Assembly: GCA_947073645.1 (NCBI GenBank)
Contig: CAMTMK010000005.1
Coordinates: forward strand, 31,977-95,976
Length of the DNA stretch: 64,000 nucleotides
Direction: 5' to 3'
DNA from: an uncultured bacterium
GTDB lineage: Bacteria; Cyanobacteriota; Vampirovibrionia; Gastranaerophilales; Gastranaerophilaceae
The notes beneath the pieces are model-generated. The model made no database searches. It was not told the DNA's origin and saw only the letters and a list, made by a program, of their open reading frames with translations. This document shows, piece after piece, positions 23,701 to 32,567 of this stretch. Position numbers and translations under genes: made by a program. The stretch's first letter is position 1, and each line of letters opens with the position of its first letter.

Positions 23701-24977
23701 TGAATTATGCCAGCAGACAGAAGCAAATTATATGGACATCACCATCAGGGAAAATTTTTAAGCTTTTAACAGACGGGAAAATAAAATTTTCACGCAAGCG
23801 TAAAGGTGAGGTTAAAAATAATCCTACACGAAGTTATGGGAAAAATAACAGCAAAACGTCGTATAAAACAGTGAACATGTCTGATGATACTTTTCAAGAT
23901 ATGGGTGTGAGCGGGCGTGATTTTAGTTTGAAAATATATTTTCTCGGCGACAATCATGATATTGAAGCGGAAAATTTTGATGCTGCATATTGTGAACGTG
24001 GTCTTGGGAAATTGCAGTTACCTTATGGAAATATTATGACTGTTCAGGCGCTTGATATTGATTATGATATTGATACTGTTGAAAAGTCATCTATGACTGT
24101 TGTTAATATATCATTTCATGAATGTGGAAAGACGATTTATCCAACGGCACAATCATCTAATATGTCAGTTGCGAAAAAGAGTATTAATCAAGCGTTAGAA
24201 ACTGTTTCTCAAAATTTTGGTGATACCGTTGAAAAACTTGCAGATAAAGAAACTTTTGCAGCAAAGTGGAGTGCAAATTTAGATAAATTGATGGCTAAGT
24301 TTGAGGATATACAAAATTCGGATTTTATAGGGATTTTAAATGATATAAAATCACAAAATATATTACATAATCCTTACGTAATGTCTACCCAACTTGGTAT
24401 ATTGCTAAAAAAAGGTGTTTTGGCTTATTATTCAACTTATGATATGCTTGATAATATCGAAGATTTGTTGTTTTCTTTTTTACCATCTTCGAAGTATTCA
24501 TCTTCTTCAAGTTCATCTTTGAAGGCTGAATATACTGCTGATGATATATTTGCAAAGCAGACTATTGTAGCTGTAAGTGATGCTTTAATTGAAGCTGATT
24601 TTGAGTTGAGAAAAGATGCTGTAAGTGCAGTTGAAGATATACAGGATATAAATGATATTTATATAGAAAAATCACAGGAAATTGAACGGATTATTAATGA
24701 AAATATTGAAAATACGGTTATCAGTGAAGTTGATACAAATGAAATAATAAATAGTGTTATATCTTCTGTTATTAGTAAGATTGATGATTTGAAAATTGAA
24801 AAAACTATATATTTAAAAGATGTTTCAAATCCTTTAATGCTAGCTTTTCAATATTATCCAGATTTGTTCAAAAAGAATCCCGATAATGCTATTGCTTATT
24901 TAAACAAGACAAATGATTTTAGTGGTGATGATTTTTTGTATCTTGATAAAGGACGTAAGGTTGTAATCTATGTATAA
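23700..24977 (+). CDS. Mu gpN-like tail/DNA circularisation protein
   Basis: The track begins at GTG 23697; ATG 23700 overlaps the upstream stop and is equally good. The N-terminal domain matches the DNA circulation protein family (PF07157): QKQIIWTSPSGKIFKLLTDG, then SGRDFSLKIYFLGDNHDIEA and CERGLGKLQLPYGNIMTVQA. The C-terminal half is helical and Ser-rich (SSSSSSSLKAE). In Mu, gpN belongs to the baseplate hub region. Next gene overlaps by 8 nt. Confidence 0.75.
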   Translation: MNYASRQKQIIWTSPSGKIFKLLTDGKIKFSRKRKGEVKNNPTRSYGKNNSKTSYKTVNMSDDTFQDMGVSGRDFSLKIYFLGDNHDIEAENFDAAYCERGLGKLQLPYGNIMTVQALDIDYDIDTVEKSSMTVVNISFHECGKTIYPTAQSSNMSVAKKSINQALETVSQNFGDTVEKLADKETFAAKWSANLDKLMAKFEDIQNSDFIGILNDIKSQNILHNPYVMSTQLGILLKKGVLAYYSTYDMLDNIEDLLFSFLPSSKYSSSSSSSLKAEYTADDIFAKQTIVAVSDALIEADFELRKDAVSAVEDIQDINDIYIEKSQEIERIINENIENTVISEVDTNEIINSVISSVISKIDDLKIEKTIYLKDVSNPLMLAFQYYPDLFKKNPDNAIAYLNKTNDFSGDDFLYLDKGRKVVIYV

Positions 24978-26106
24978 AAAAATATATAAAGGTAATATGG
25001 ATTATGATAATATCGCACGCAAACTGTATGGTAGTCCAGATAAAGCTGGTGATCTTGCTAAGATTAATAATAATACTGACGGATACATTATTGTGCCAGA
25101 TAGTGAAACACTTCAAGCAGAAGGTGATGGAGTTCGCTGTAATATTGATGGAGTTGTATATAACAGATTTTATAAATCTTTGCTTTTAAACTCTCTTGGT
25201 GCAATTAAGGGTGTTATATTTGAGTTTGACTCAAACCCAGAAGAGTTTTTGTTTAAACGAGGTCAAAAAGTTTCTGTTTATAATGATGATGATTTATTTT
25301 TAAATGGTTATATCTCAGATATTCAATCTGATGATACGCCGAATGGCTGTAAAACACTTTTATTTATCATGTCTTCTGCAGGGATTTTAATTGATACTGT
25401 TGTGCCAGAACCTTTAAATTTTTCTTATTTAAATATAAAATCAATAATTCAAACTATATGCGATTATTTTGGGTTAAATGTCGAATTTGAAAATAGTTCA
25501 AAACTAGAATATATTTCTCAAACTTCAATTGGGAATAGTTATAGTGCTATGGAAGATGAGAGTTGTTGGCAGTTTATAACAAGAATCGCAGGTTCACGCG
25601 GTTTAATAGTTGATGATGATGGAATAAAGTTGCATGTTGGTACTATTCAAGACAAAGATGTAAAGATATCTTTTCTTGAAGGTGAAACTATAGGCGTTAC
25701 TGGGTGGAAGTCTATATTTTCAACAGAAAATCTTGCTAGATATTATGTTGCTATGACTCAATATCCTGAACCTGATTGCGTAGTAGTTGAAACTCCTTAT
25801 AATTTGCCAATCACAAAGCGTATTTCTGATGATGATGCTTTTTCGGGAAGTTTAACAGATTTTGCAAATTGGAAGGCGTGCAGATATATAGGTGAAGCTT
25901 TTAAGATTGAGCTTGAAGTTAATGACTTTTTTAATCTTAAAAAAGGTGATTTTGTATATATAAAATCACCCTCCTGTTATATTTTTGAAGAAACAAAGAT
26001 GATAGTTGAAGATTTTGAACAGGATAGCCTTGAAGGTAATAAGATTACATTAACGTTACCTTGTGCATATACGGGTGTTATTCCAAAGGAGTTGCCATTA
26101 TGCTAA
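24970..26106 (+). CDS. Baseplate hub protein (Mu gpP/gp44-like)
   Basis: The 378-aa product opens with a short LysM-like segment (GNMDYDNIARKLYGSPDKAG), then a gp44-type hub: GVIFEFDSNPEEFLFKRGQK, IIQTICDYFGLNVEF, SCWQFITRIAGSRGLIVDDD, and LEVNDFFNLKKGDFVYIKS. It forms the trimeric hub under the tube. Two domains usually separate in Mu-like phages (LysM-like and hub) appear in one chain. Confidence 0.75.
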   Translation: MYKKIYKGNMDYDNIARKLYGSPDKAGDLAKINNNTDGYIIVPDSETLQAEGDGVRCNIDGVVYNRFYKSLLLNSLGAIKGVIFEFDSNPEEFLFKRGQKVSVYNDDDLFLNGYISDIQSDDTPNGCKTLLFIMSSAGILIDTVVPEPLNFSYLNIKSIIQTICDYFGLNVEFENSSKLEYISQTSIGNSYSAMEDESCWQFITRIAGSRGLIVDDDGIKLHVGTIQDKDVKISFLEGETIGVTGWKSIFSTENLARYYVAMTQYPEPDCVVVETPYNLPITKRISDDDAFSGSLTDFANWKACRYIGEAFKIELEVNDFFNLKKGDFVYIKSPSCYIFEETKMIVEDFEQDSLEGNKITLTLPCAYTGVIPKELPLC

Positions 26107-26561
26107 AATTTGCAAAAATAATTGACGAGTCTGTTTTAGGGTTTATTCGAAAGTTTAAAGTTAAGCTGTATGGTTTAAATGATACATATATGGAACAATT
26201 TGGAAGTGGTGGCGAAGATTATACACCACCTTCTGATGCAAGGGCTTTAGCTGCAGCAATCGGAAATAACCCACGTGATGGGGTAGTTTTTTTGTACCAG
26301 GATAAAATTGAGAAAAAATCTCTAGCAGGAGAAAAACGTATTTATTCAACTGATGCAACGGGTTCGAAAATTGTCGCTGAAATTTATTTAAAAAATAATG
26401 GAAAGCTTTTGATTTCTACTAAAGGTGATATTGATATAATTTCGGACGGTCAAATTAATTTTGGAAAAGAAGGGAAGCCTATAGCACGTATTGGTGATAC
26501 TGTTGAAGTTGACGGTAAAATTGGTAAAATTACATCAGGGGGAATAAATACAAGTGTCTGA
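26100..26561 (+). CDS. Baseplate assembly/spike protein (Mu gp45-like)
   Basis: The track start (26061) lies within the hub gene; ATG at 26100 with AAAGGAG upstream is right and gives 153 aa. The features fit gp45: an OB-like segment DARALAAAIGNNPRDGVVFL, then a repetitive beta part IYLKNNGKLLISTKGDIDII ending in GKIGKITSGG. It forms the membrane-piercing spike tip. It overlaps the hub by 7 nt. Confidence 0.75.
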   Translation: MLKFAKIIDESVLGFIRKFKVKLYGLNDTYMEQFGSGGEDYTPPSDARALAAAIGNNPRDGVVFLYQDKIEKKSLAGEKRIYSTDATGSKIVAEIYLKNNGKLLISTKGDIDIISDGQINFGKEGKPIARIGDTVEVDGKIGKITSGGINTSV

Positions 26562-26982
26562 TTTTTTGATGATTGAAAATGGTGATGGTGGCGAAATTGA
26601 AGTTTCGAGTATTGGAGATATTGTTCTTGATGGGACACTTTATTCTTCAATATATTTAACTCTCTTTGGTGGAGAGTCTTTTTATAGGCAGTTTGATATT
26701 GAGGCAATAGATAATGAAAGTATTGAGCTCGAATTAAATAAACCTTCAACTTCTAATAATATGAAAAATCTTGCAAATATGATTAATTTTAAGCTAAACT
26801 GGCTTGTTAATTTAGGGTTAGCACAGAGTGTTAATACCGAAGTTTTTACAGAAGGTGAAGTGTTGTTGAAGATTAATATCACAATCAGTCAACCTGATGG
26901 GAATTCTGAGAGATATGGGATTATTTGGGATAAAGAAAAGTCTGAATTGAAACATTTTGGAGAAATTTATGGCAGGGTTTAA
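26554..26982 (+). CDS. Baseplate wedge protein (Mu gp46-like)
   Basis: A GTG start lies 11 nt after GGGGG. The 142-aa product has the gp46 layout: GEIEVSSIGDIVLDGTLYSS then IYLTLFGG(E) and the C-terminal LLKINITISQPDGNSERYGI. It lies between spike and gpJ-like genes, the conserved Mu order 45-46-47. It joins wedge assembly. Confidence 0.75.
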   Translation: MSDFLMIENGDGGEIEVSSIGDIVLDGTLYSSIYLTLFGGESFYRQFDIEAIDNESIELELNKPSTSNNMKNLANMINFKLNWLVNLGLAQSVNTEVFTEGEVLLKINITISQPDGNSERYGIIWDKEKSELKHFGEIYGRV

Positions 26983-28189
26983 GAAAAAAACTATAAAAGA
27001 GATACAAGCTGATATTATTAATGAATATTCTGTACGATTAAGAAAAGAAACAAATAAAGATACACCTTTGCTGCCTATTGCTGTAATGCGTTCACTTGCG
27101 TGGGCAGTTGCAGGTATTGCTTATCTGATGGGTGATTATTTGACTTGGGTTTATATGCAAATTCTTCCACAATATTGTGGTTTACCGATTTTAAAATTAT
27201 GGGGATCTTTATTAGGACTTGAATATAAAACAGGTACAAGTACTGTATTGCAAATTGAAATAAAAAATACAAAAGCGTTGATTTCAGCAGGTACTTTATG
27301 GAAAAGTTTAAAAAATGGAGTTGTATATAAATCCTTGGCTTCCGTTAATCCTATTGAGGGAATTGCTATTGTGTCTGTTCAGGCTTTAACTTCAGGAACT
27401 GTGGGAAATTTAACACCTGGCGAAATTTTAGATATTACAAATCCTTTTGATGGTGTACCTGATAAAGCAATTGTTAAATCTGTTCTTGTAATTGGTAGTA
27501 ATGATGAGGATGTAGAAGATTATAGAAAAAGAGTTTTAATTCGTTTTAGGCAAAAACCTCAAGGTGGTAGTTTTGTAGATTATTTTCTTTGGGCTACAGA
27601 AGTTTTAGGGATTGTTGATGCTCTACCCTATGTTTTGAATTCAGGTACTAATGTTATATATCTTGTTGCAGAGGGAAGTGGGAAAAATAGGACACCGAGC
27701 GGAAATGTTACTCCAAATCCTTTTCCAGAATGGGAAAATGGTAATATGAAAGAAATATCGGGTTCGGGTCAATTTTATCAGGTTGCAAAGTCTATTAATG
27801 GTACTGATGATATGAAAAATTCAAGACGTCCTGCGGGTGTAGTTGTTGAATTGCGTAAATGTAATTATACACCTTATAGGGTTGTGATTAGTGAGTTGAC
27901 ACCTTGTACAAATGATATGATTATAAGAATTAAAAACGCAATTATATCTTATTTGGATGTAAAAAGACCTCATATATTAGCACTTGGATATTCACAACAA
28001 AATGCAAAAATTAATTCTGGTAAGATTAGCGCAGCTGTGCAAAATACAATTGATTTTGATGGTGCAACATTTAGTTCCTTTGCTTTAAAAAACAGTGAAA
28101 ACAAAATTATTAATGAAGATATTCTTGGTATAGGTTGCTTGGCTTTTCTTGAAAAATTAACTATTAATGGGTCAGATGTGGTATTATGA
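26969..28189 (+). CDS. Baseplate J-like wedge protein (Mu gp47)
   Basis: The track uses a TTG at 26957; the ATG at 26969 behind GGAGA is preferred (406 aa). The baseplate J signature is present: MRSLAWAVAGIAYLMGDYLT, GLPILKLWGSLLGLEYKTGT, GNLTPGEILDITNPFDGVPD, DEDVEDYRKRVLIRFRQKPQ and GGSFVDYFLWA. It forms the outer wedge ring. It overlaps the upstream gene by 14 nt and the downstream gene by 4 nt. Confidence 0.87.
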   Translation: MAGFKKKTIKEIQADIINEYSVRLRKETNKDTPLLPIAVMRSLAWAVAGIAYLMGDYLTWVYMQILPQYCGLPILKLWGSLLGLEYKTGTSTVLQIEIKNTKALISAGTLWKSLKNGVVYKSLASVNPIEGIAIVSVQALTSGTVGNLTPGEILDITNPFDGVPDKAIVKSVLVIGSNDEDVEDYRKRVLIRFRQKPQGGSFVDYFLWATEVLGIVDALPYVLNSGTNVIYLVAEGSGKNRTPSGNVTPNPFPEWENGNMKEISGSGQFYQVAKSINGTDDMKNSRRPAGVVVELRKCNYTPYRVVISELTPCTNDMIIRIKNAIISYLDVKRPHILALGYSQQNAKINSGKISAAVQNTIDFDGATFSSFALKNSENKIINEDILGIGCLAFLEKLTINGSDVVL

Positions 28190-28842
28190 TATTTAAAACT
28201 TTTAAGATTTTATTAGGGAACGGACGTGCTTGGCGCTTAGTAAATCCAAATATAAGGGCAATTGTTTTTGCTTTAATTAAGCCGTTTAAAGATTTAAGAC
28301 TCGCTGGACGTCGTATTGTTTATGCTCCATTTCTTACGCAAAATCATTATGCATCGGAAGAAGAACAGCTTATTGATGTCGAAAATTACGAAAACTTGTT
28401 TGGTATTGAGCCTGTATCTAATATTTTAAAAGAACGTCAATATAATACAGAAGCTCAATGGGCTTTAAGGGGTGCACAGGGGTTTGGATATATTGAAAAA
28501 GTCTTGGAACGTGCTGGGATAAAGGTAAAAGTAATTGAAAATATTCCTATGAAAGATTTATCGCATATTGGGGCTTTTGAATATGGGTTTACTCAGTATG
28601 GGCAGAATGTCAATGATGTAAAAGTTCAATATGGAGCTTCAGGTTACAGACTTATTGCTAACGGTAATCTTTATTATGGTGATAAGTATAATGATCCTGC
28701 TGTAATTACTCGTTGGGATAAAGTTATTTTGGTTGAAGTTATTAATCCTATAACTTATGGACAGTATAAAACTTTTGTTGATTTACTGCTTCGAACTAAG
28801 CCAATGGAAATTGTTTGTTTGTGTAAGTTGATTTTATATTAG
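28186..28842 (+). CDS. Baseplate protein YmfQ/Mu gp48-like
   Basis: The 218-aa product shows YmfQ family features: LLGNGRAWRLVNPNIRAIVF near the N terminus and a central LFGIEPVSNILKERQYNTEA block. The C terminus is cysteine-containing (IVCLCKLILY). It links baseplate wedges to fibres. It is directly followed by the fibre gene. Confidence 0.75.
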   Translation: MIFKTFKILLGNGRAWRLVNPNIRAIVFALIKPFKDLRLAGRRIVYAPFLTQNHYASEEEQLIDVENYENLFGIEPVSNILKERQYNTEAQWALRGAQGFGYIEKVLERAGIKVKVIENIPMKDLSHIGAFEYGFTQYGQNVNDVKVQYGASGYRLIANGNLYYGDKYNDPAVITRWDKVILVEVINPITYGQYKTFVDLLLRTKPMEIVCLCKLILY

Positions 28843-28851
28843 TGAGGGAAA

Positions 28852-29703
28852 ATGAAAAATTTATACGATTATGAAAATACTCAGTCAGCTAATACTGATT
28901 TGCCTTTTGGTGCTTTTAAAAATGAAAGTTCCCCAGGACAAAAAGATGGTACAGATATTATTGCAGAACATATTCAAGATATAGCATATCCGTTGTATCA
29001 AGTTTTACAACTTGCAGGTATAGTGCCAAACGGTGAGTTGGAAGATGGAAACAATAAAAAACAGTTTATACAAGCTTTAACAAATATAGGAATTTTAAAA
29101 CATGCAGAAGGTGTTTCATACGAAGCTTCGATTCTTGTATGGCGTATTGTAGGTACAGAATTTGCTTTGTATCGTTCTAATTTTTCAGAAAACAATGCAG
29201 ACCTGAGTGATGAAGAATCTTGGACTAAGATACTCACAATTGATAATAAAAACAAAATAAACTTTCATGTAGAAACAAATATTTCAGGAAGTTTATCACT
29301 TCCCACTTTCTGTTTTAACTCGGGTGCAGTCGACAGTGACGGCAATTCTGCATTAATGACTGTTGAAAACGATATTTTGACCTTAAACGCTCCTGCTGTC
29401 GGTACAACAGCAGACGGAGAAACTTTTACGGTTTCTGAAAATATTACATTAGATATTAGTAATTTGGCAGACGGCAGTTATAATTGTTTCTACAACCCTG
29501 AAACTAACGGGCTTGAGATTTATAACAACGAAATTTTTGAACAAAAAGCAGAACCCGAAAATTGGAGCATAAACGATATTTGGGTCAACACGAGCATTAT
29601 GCCGAACGTTTCCTACAAAAAAGTATCGGATACTGAAAAAGTTGTCACTAAACTTGTTCAAACCGCTGATGTAGAGCGGGTTTCAAATGGGGGGGGGGGG
29701 TAA
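28852..29703 (+). CDS. Tail fibre protein ending in a poly-G tract (phase-variable C terminus)
   Basis: The N-terminal part is of phage fibre type (TQSANTDLPFGAFKNESSPG, NIGILKHAEGVSYEASILVW). The central part is beta-rich with AVGTTADGETFTVSENITLD. The gene ends in a run of 12 G encoding four glycines, immediately followed by TAA. One added G (or two lost) would remove the stop and read on into the 29706 ORF, producing a 433-aa fibre. As sequenced, the fibre is the short form of 283 aa. Confidence 0.8.
   Translation: MKNLYDYENTQSANTDLPFGAFKNESSPGQKDGTDIIAEHIQDIAYPLYQVLQLAGIVPNGELEDGNNKKQFIQALTNIGILKHAEGVSYEASILVWRIVGTEFALYRSNFSENNADLSDEESWTKILTIDNKNKINFHVETNISGSLSLPTFCFNSGAVDSDGNSALMTVENDILTLNAPAVGTTADGETFTVSENITLDISNLADGSYNCFYNPETNGLEIYNNEIFEQKAEPENWSINDIWVNTSIMPNVSYKKVSDTEKVVTKLVQTADVERVSNGGGG
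29689..29700 (+). repeat. Homopolymer G12 at fibre stop: slipped-strand contingency tract
   Basis: Twelve consecutive G in an otherwise AT-rich gene, positioned exactly at the stop codon. The frame of the downstream ORF (29706) is open back through the tract. Changing the length by +1 or -2 fuses the two ORFs; by -1 it stops after four more codons (AAC TTT GAG CAA TAA). Such tracts are classic phase-variation switches; length may also be mis-called in assembly. Confidence 0.8.
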
Positions 29704-29705
29704 CT

Positions 29706-30152
29706 TTGAGCAATAAAGAATACAACCTTGCAAAACTACTCAAACGTATAAAAAAACTTGAAAACAATATTGACGGAGAATGGACGATTAGCAATATGAC
29801 TTTGTTAGCCTACACTTCAAATAATTTACCGCAAGATTTTGACGTTACGTATGATTTGAGTAATTATCTGCCTGATGACGGCAATATTTACGAATGTATT
29901 ATTAATGGTTATATTGAAACATTAGCATCAAATAGAATTTGTTCAATTTCTGTCGGTAAAGTTATAAACGGTGAAAGTTGTGGAGCAGGTGGAATGTTTT
30001 TAAAGTGTGGCGGAACAGTTTCTATTAGTTATGCTCATGGAACCATGCCCGTACTGGTTTTTGCAAATCGGAAATTAACAATTTTTCAGGCTGGTGCTGT
30101 CAGTACGGGAGCAGGCGGATTTAGTCTTTTAAGATACAGAAAGGTAAGGTAA
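29706..30152 (+). CDS. Fibre C-terminal (receptor-binding) domain, separate frame at present
   Basis: A TTG start lies 5 nt after the G tract, which may double as its ribosome site. The 148-aa product begins SNKEYNLAKLLKRIKKLENN, a coiled-coil trimerisation helix, followed by a beta-rich domain with GGMFLKCGGTVSISYAHG and GAVSTGAGGFSLLRYRKVR. It looks like the distal tip of a fibre rather than a stand-alone protein. Fusion to the upstream gene depends on the G tract. Confidence 0.7.
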   Translation: MSNKEYNLAKLLKRIKKLENNIDGEWTISNMTLLAYTSNNLPQDFDVTYDLSNYLPDDGNIYECIINGYIETLASNRICSISVGKVINGESCGAGGMFLKCGGTVSISYAHGTMPVLVFANRKLTIFQAGAVSTGAGGFSLLRYRKVR

Positions 30153-30154
30153 AA

Positions 30155-30541
30155 GTGTTTTATATTCATGTAAGAAATGGAAATTTAATAGGTTGCGGGC
30201 AATTTAAAGCGGTTGATGAAGATATTTTGAATATTTCGATATCTGAGGAGCTTTATAATGATTTTTGTAAAATTCCCGAAAAATATATTTGCAACGATAG
30301 TGGAATATTTCTTAATCCTGAATATGAGCCTGCGGATAAAGAAAAGCAATTAAGAATTGTAAATATAAAACAAGAGCTTGTTGAACTTGATACAAAGCGC
30401 ATTCGTGCAATGTGTGAGCCGTCTTTGCGTGAAGACGGGCAAGATTGGTTGTGTTTTTATAATCAACAAGCGCAATGTTTGCGCACACAGTTGCAGGAGT
30501 TAGAAGAAAGGACGGGAAATGACTACAACATTAACAAATAG
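30155..30541 (+). CDS. Tail fibre assembly chaperone-like protein 1 (128 aa)
   Basis: A GTG start follows AAGGTAAGG. The C-terminal half has QLRIVNIKQELVELDTKRIR and a final Gln/Leu-rich helix (NQQAQCLRTQLQELEERTGN), the pattern of phage fibre assembly proteins. It resembles the 31619 protein in layout: short strands, a LNP motif, then an R-E-x-R-I helix. It presumably helps fold the preceding fibre. It overlaps the next gene by 23 nt. Confidence 0.6.
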   Translation: MFYIHVRNGNLIGCGQFKAVDEDILNISISEELYNDFCKIPEKYICNDSGIFLNPEYEPADKEKQLRIVNIKQELVELDTKRIRAMCEPSLREDGQDWLCFYNQQAQCLRTQLQELEERTGNDYNINK

Positions 30542-31619
30542 ACCGTATAATAATTACACAAATAAATGTTCAGTTACAGGCGGTTACGATTTGGGTCAAT
30601 TGTATTTTTCCGACCATATATTAGAAGGCGACGAGGCTGTTGGCAAAGCTTTACTTGGTACTTATGTCTACAAGGACGGTATAGCAGGCATTCGTAATGG
30701 CTATCCTGAATTTTATGATAAGTATTTGGCATTAATGAAAGCTAGTGAAGCACAACAAGTAACACTTGGTGATAATACAATAACAATGTATATTAATGCA
30801 AACGGACTTCAATTTTATAATATTGCGGATAAAGAAGTTATTGACGCTTGGTATAATAAATATGGTAAAGCTTATTTCTTTGGCGTTGATGAAGAAAACG
30901 AAAGAATTTTCTTGCCGAGAGGTGAGCAATATTTAGTAATGGGTAAGAATAATACTGTACCTGTAAAGGTTTTTGGTACTGGTAAAACTCTAGGTCTTAC
31001 TAACGGTACTAATAATGTTGCATTGTCAGGTATTTCTGTTGACGGTCCACCTTGTACTTTAACTACTACTGGATTCAATGTTAATGTTGCAAATACTCCT
31101 ACTTCTCCTAGTGGTCGTAATTCTAAGGGTTATTATGGTGTAGTTACTAATCCATCTACTTCGGGCATACGGGGTACTGTTGATTTATCAAATATAGGTC
31201 AAAAGGCATATCTTTACATGGTTGTCGGCAATACAAAAGAAGTAACACATATTAGGACTACTATTCCCGAAGGTGAAGCTTTAGAACAGATTTATAAAAA
31301 TAAAGATGATATTACCATACTAAACGATAATAAAGTTGATTTAACCAATACGCAATGGGCAATAAATTCTTGTGCACTCGATTACAAAAATGCGATATCG
31401 CTTATGCTTACAACAACACCATATACAGCCCCTATAGATGGAGTTATTTTTGTAGCGGATAATAATACTTCAACCAAAAATCAGTTGATTATTGATGGTG
31501 TTTCTTTAGGTGCTGTTAAGTTGTATTTGAGTATTGCTATGCGTGTATCAAAAGGGAGTACGATAGCAACAGTTGCTGATATTCACGCTCAATTTATACC
31601 ATTGAAAGGAGCTGTATAA
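30519..31619 (+). CDS. Second tail fibre protein (366 aa)
   Basis: GGACGGGAA precedes the ATG. The N-terminal part (NYTNKCSVTGGYDLGQLYFS) is followed by Gly/Asn/Thr-rich beta repeats (GKTLGLTNGTNNVALSGISV) and ends with a globular domain (SCALDYKNAISLMLTTTPYT, IPLKGAV). A LPRGEQYLVMG motif around residue 130 is typical of phage collar/fibre domains. It forms, with the downstream chaperone, a second fibre module after the phase-variable one. Confidence 0.7.
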   Translation: MTTTLTNRPYNNYTNKCSVTGGYDLGQLYFSDHILEGDEAVGKALLGTYVYKDGIAGIRNGYPEFYDKYLALMKASEAQQVTLGDNTITMYINANGLQFYNIADKEVIDAWYNKYGKAYFFGVDEENERIFLPRGEQYLVMGKNNTVPVKVFGTGKTLGLTNGTNNVALSGISVDGPPCTLTTTGFNVNVANTPTSPSGRNSKGYYGVVTNPSTSGIRGTVDLSNIGQKAYLYMVVGNTKEVTHIRTTIPEGEALEQIYKNKDDITILNDNKVDLTNTQWAINSCALDYKNAISLMLTTTPYTAPIDGVIFVADNNTSTKNQLIIDGVSLGAVKLYLSIAMRVSKGSTIATVADIHAQFIPLKGAV

Positions 31620-31972
31620 TGACATATTACACAATTCAAAGTGATAAAATTTTAATGGCAGAAACAGAACAAGCATTAAGTAATTTTTATAATAATATCA
31701 AAATTTTGCCAGATGATTATGTAGAGGGCAAATATATTCTTGATAACAACATGCTTGTTCTTAATCCTGACTTTGAAGCGGAACAGGTGAATAGAGAACG
31801 CGAAATTCGAGTTTTAGAAATTAAATCACAATTGGTTGATTTGGATGCACAAGCAATCCGTCCGTTACGTGCAGTTTTAACAGATTGCGGAACTGACGAA
31901 GATAGAGAGATTTTAAAAGATATAGAAATGCAGGCTAATAATTTGCGCGCGGAATTAAGCAGTTTCCTGTAG
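31619..31972 (+). CDS. Tail fibre assembly chaperone-like protein 2 (117 aa)
   Basis: ATG overlaps the fibre stop by 1 nt. The C-terminal half (EREIRVLEIKSQLVDLDAQA then IRPLRAVLTD) parallels the first chaperone. The N-terminal half has MLVLNPDFEAEQ in the same place as FLNPEYEPAD there. So the two are paralogues, each downstream of its fibre. The 3' end overlaps hicB convergently by 18 nt. Confidence 0.6.
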   Translation: MTYYTIQSDKILMAETEQALSNFYNNIKILPDDYVEGKYILDNNMLVLNPDFEAEQVNREREIRVLEIKSQLVDLDAQAIRPLRAVLTDCGTDEDREILKDIEMQANNLRAELSSFL

Positions 31973-32317
31973 ATTTTTATTAACAGCTTCTTCAATTAAA
32001 GCGTTAATGCTAACGCCTTTCATTTTTGCGGTTTTAGCAAGTCGGTAATGGGTTAAACCTGTAGTTCTGTAAGTTATATTTCCCTTAAAATCAGATAATT
32101 TAAGCGGTTCAGGGATTTCCATATTATTTGCAAGACTTGTATTAATATATGCTTCAAGTGCTTTTTTTAAATTTGTAATAACTTCTTCAGGAGAATCACC
32201 GCAAGTCATATTTTTTTCAAGTTCAACTATACTGCCGAGATAACAGCCGTCAGCGTCGCTCCATTCAACAATGTAGCTGTAAGGTAAATTCAAGTAGTAT
32301 TCAAGATTTTTTTTCAT
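31955..32317 (-). CDS. hicB: HicB antitoxin
   Basis: The track extends upstream to 32359; ATG at 32317 with GAGGGG upstream is the right start (120 aa). The N-terminal HicB domain is clear (YSYIVEWSDADGCYLGSIVE, TCGDSPEEVITNLKKALEAY) and the C terminus carries a ribbon-helix-helix/Arc-like tail (ITYRTTGLTHYRLAKTAKMK then GVSINALIEEAVNK) that binds DNA. It neutralises HicA and represses the operon. It lies 1 nt after hicA. Confidence 0.9.
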   Translation of the reverse strand: MKKNLEYYLNLPYSYIVEWSDADGCYLGSIVELEKNMTCGDSPEEVITNLKKALEAYINTSLANNMEIPEPLKLSDFKGNITYRTTGLTHYRLAKTAKMKGVSINALIEEAVNKNLQETA

Positions 32318-32318
32318 A

Positions 32319-32561
32319 TCAATACCCCTCATATTGTAGTACTGCTTGTAATTTTGCAACCATATACGGTTTTAAAGGATTTTGAGTAAGAACGATAGTG
32401 ACTGACGGAGCGTTAGGTTTTCTATAGGTTAAATGTGAGCTTCCGCCTGCCGGTCCTTGAGCAATGTATCCGAACATTTCAAGAATTTTTCTTGCTTCTG
32501 CCGGAGTTATTTCAGATTTGCCTTTAAGGATTTTTTGAATAAGTTTGTCTGTTTTACTCAT
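32319..32561 (-). CDS. hicA: HicA toxin, mRNA interferase
   Basis: The 80-aa product fits HicA: ITPAEARKILEMFGYIAQGP followed by the catalytic GGSSHLTYRKPNAPSVTI, with His43. HicA folds like a dsRNA-binding domain and cleaves mRNA until bound by HicB. The order hicA-hicB, under a promoter with a 22-bp palindrome, is standard. Within a prophage it may stabilise the element or act in anti-phage defence. Confidence 0.9.
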   Translation of the reverse strand: MSKTDKLIQKILKGKSEITPAEARKILEMFGYIAQGPAGGSSHLTYRKPNAPSVTIVLTQNPLKPYMVAKLQAVLQYEGY

Positions 32562-32567
32562 ATTATT

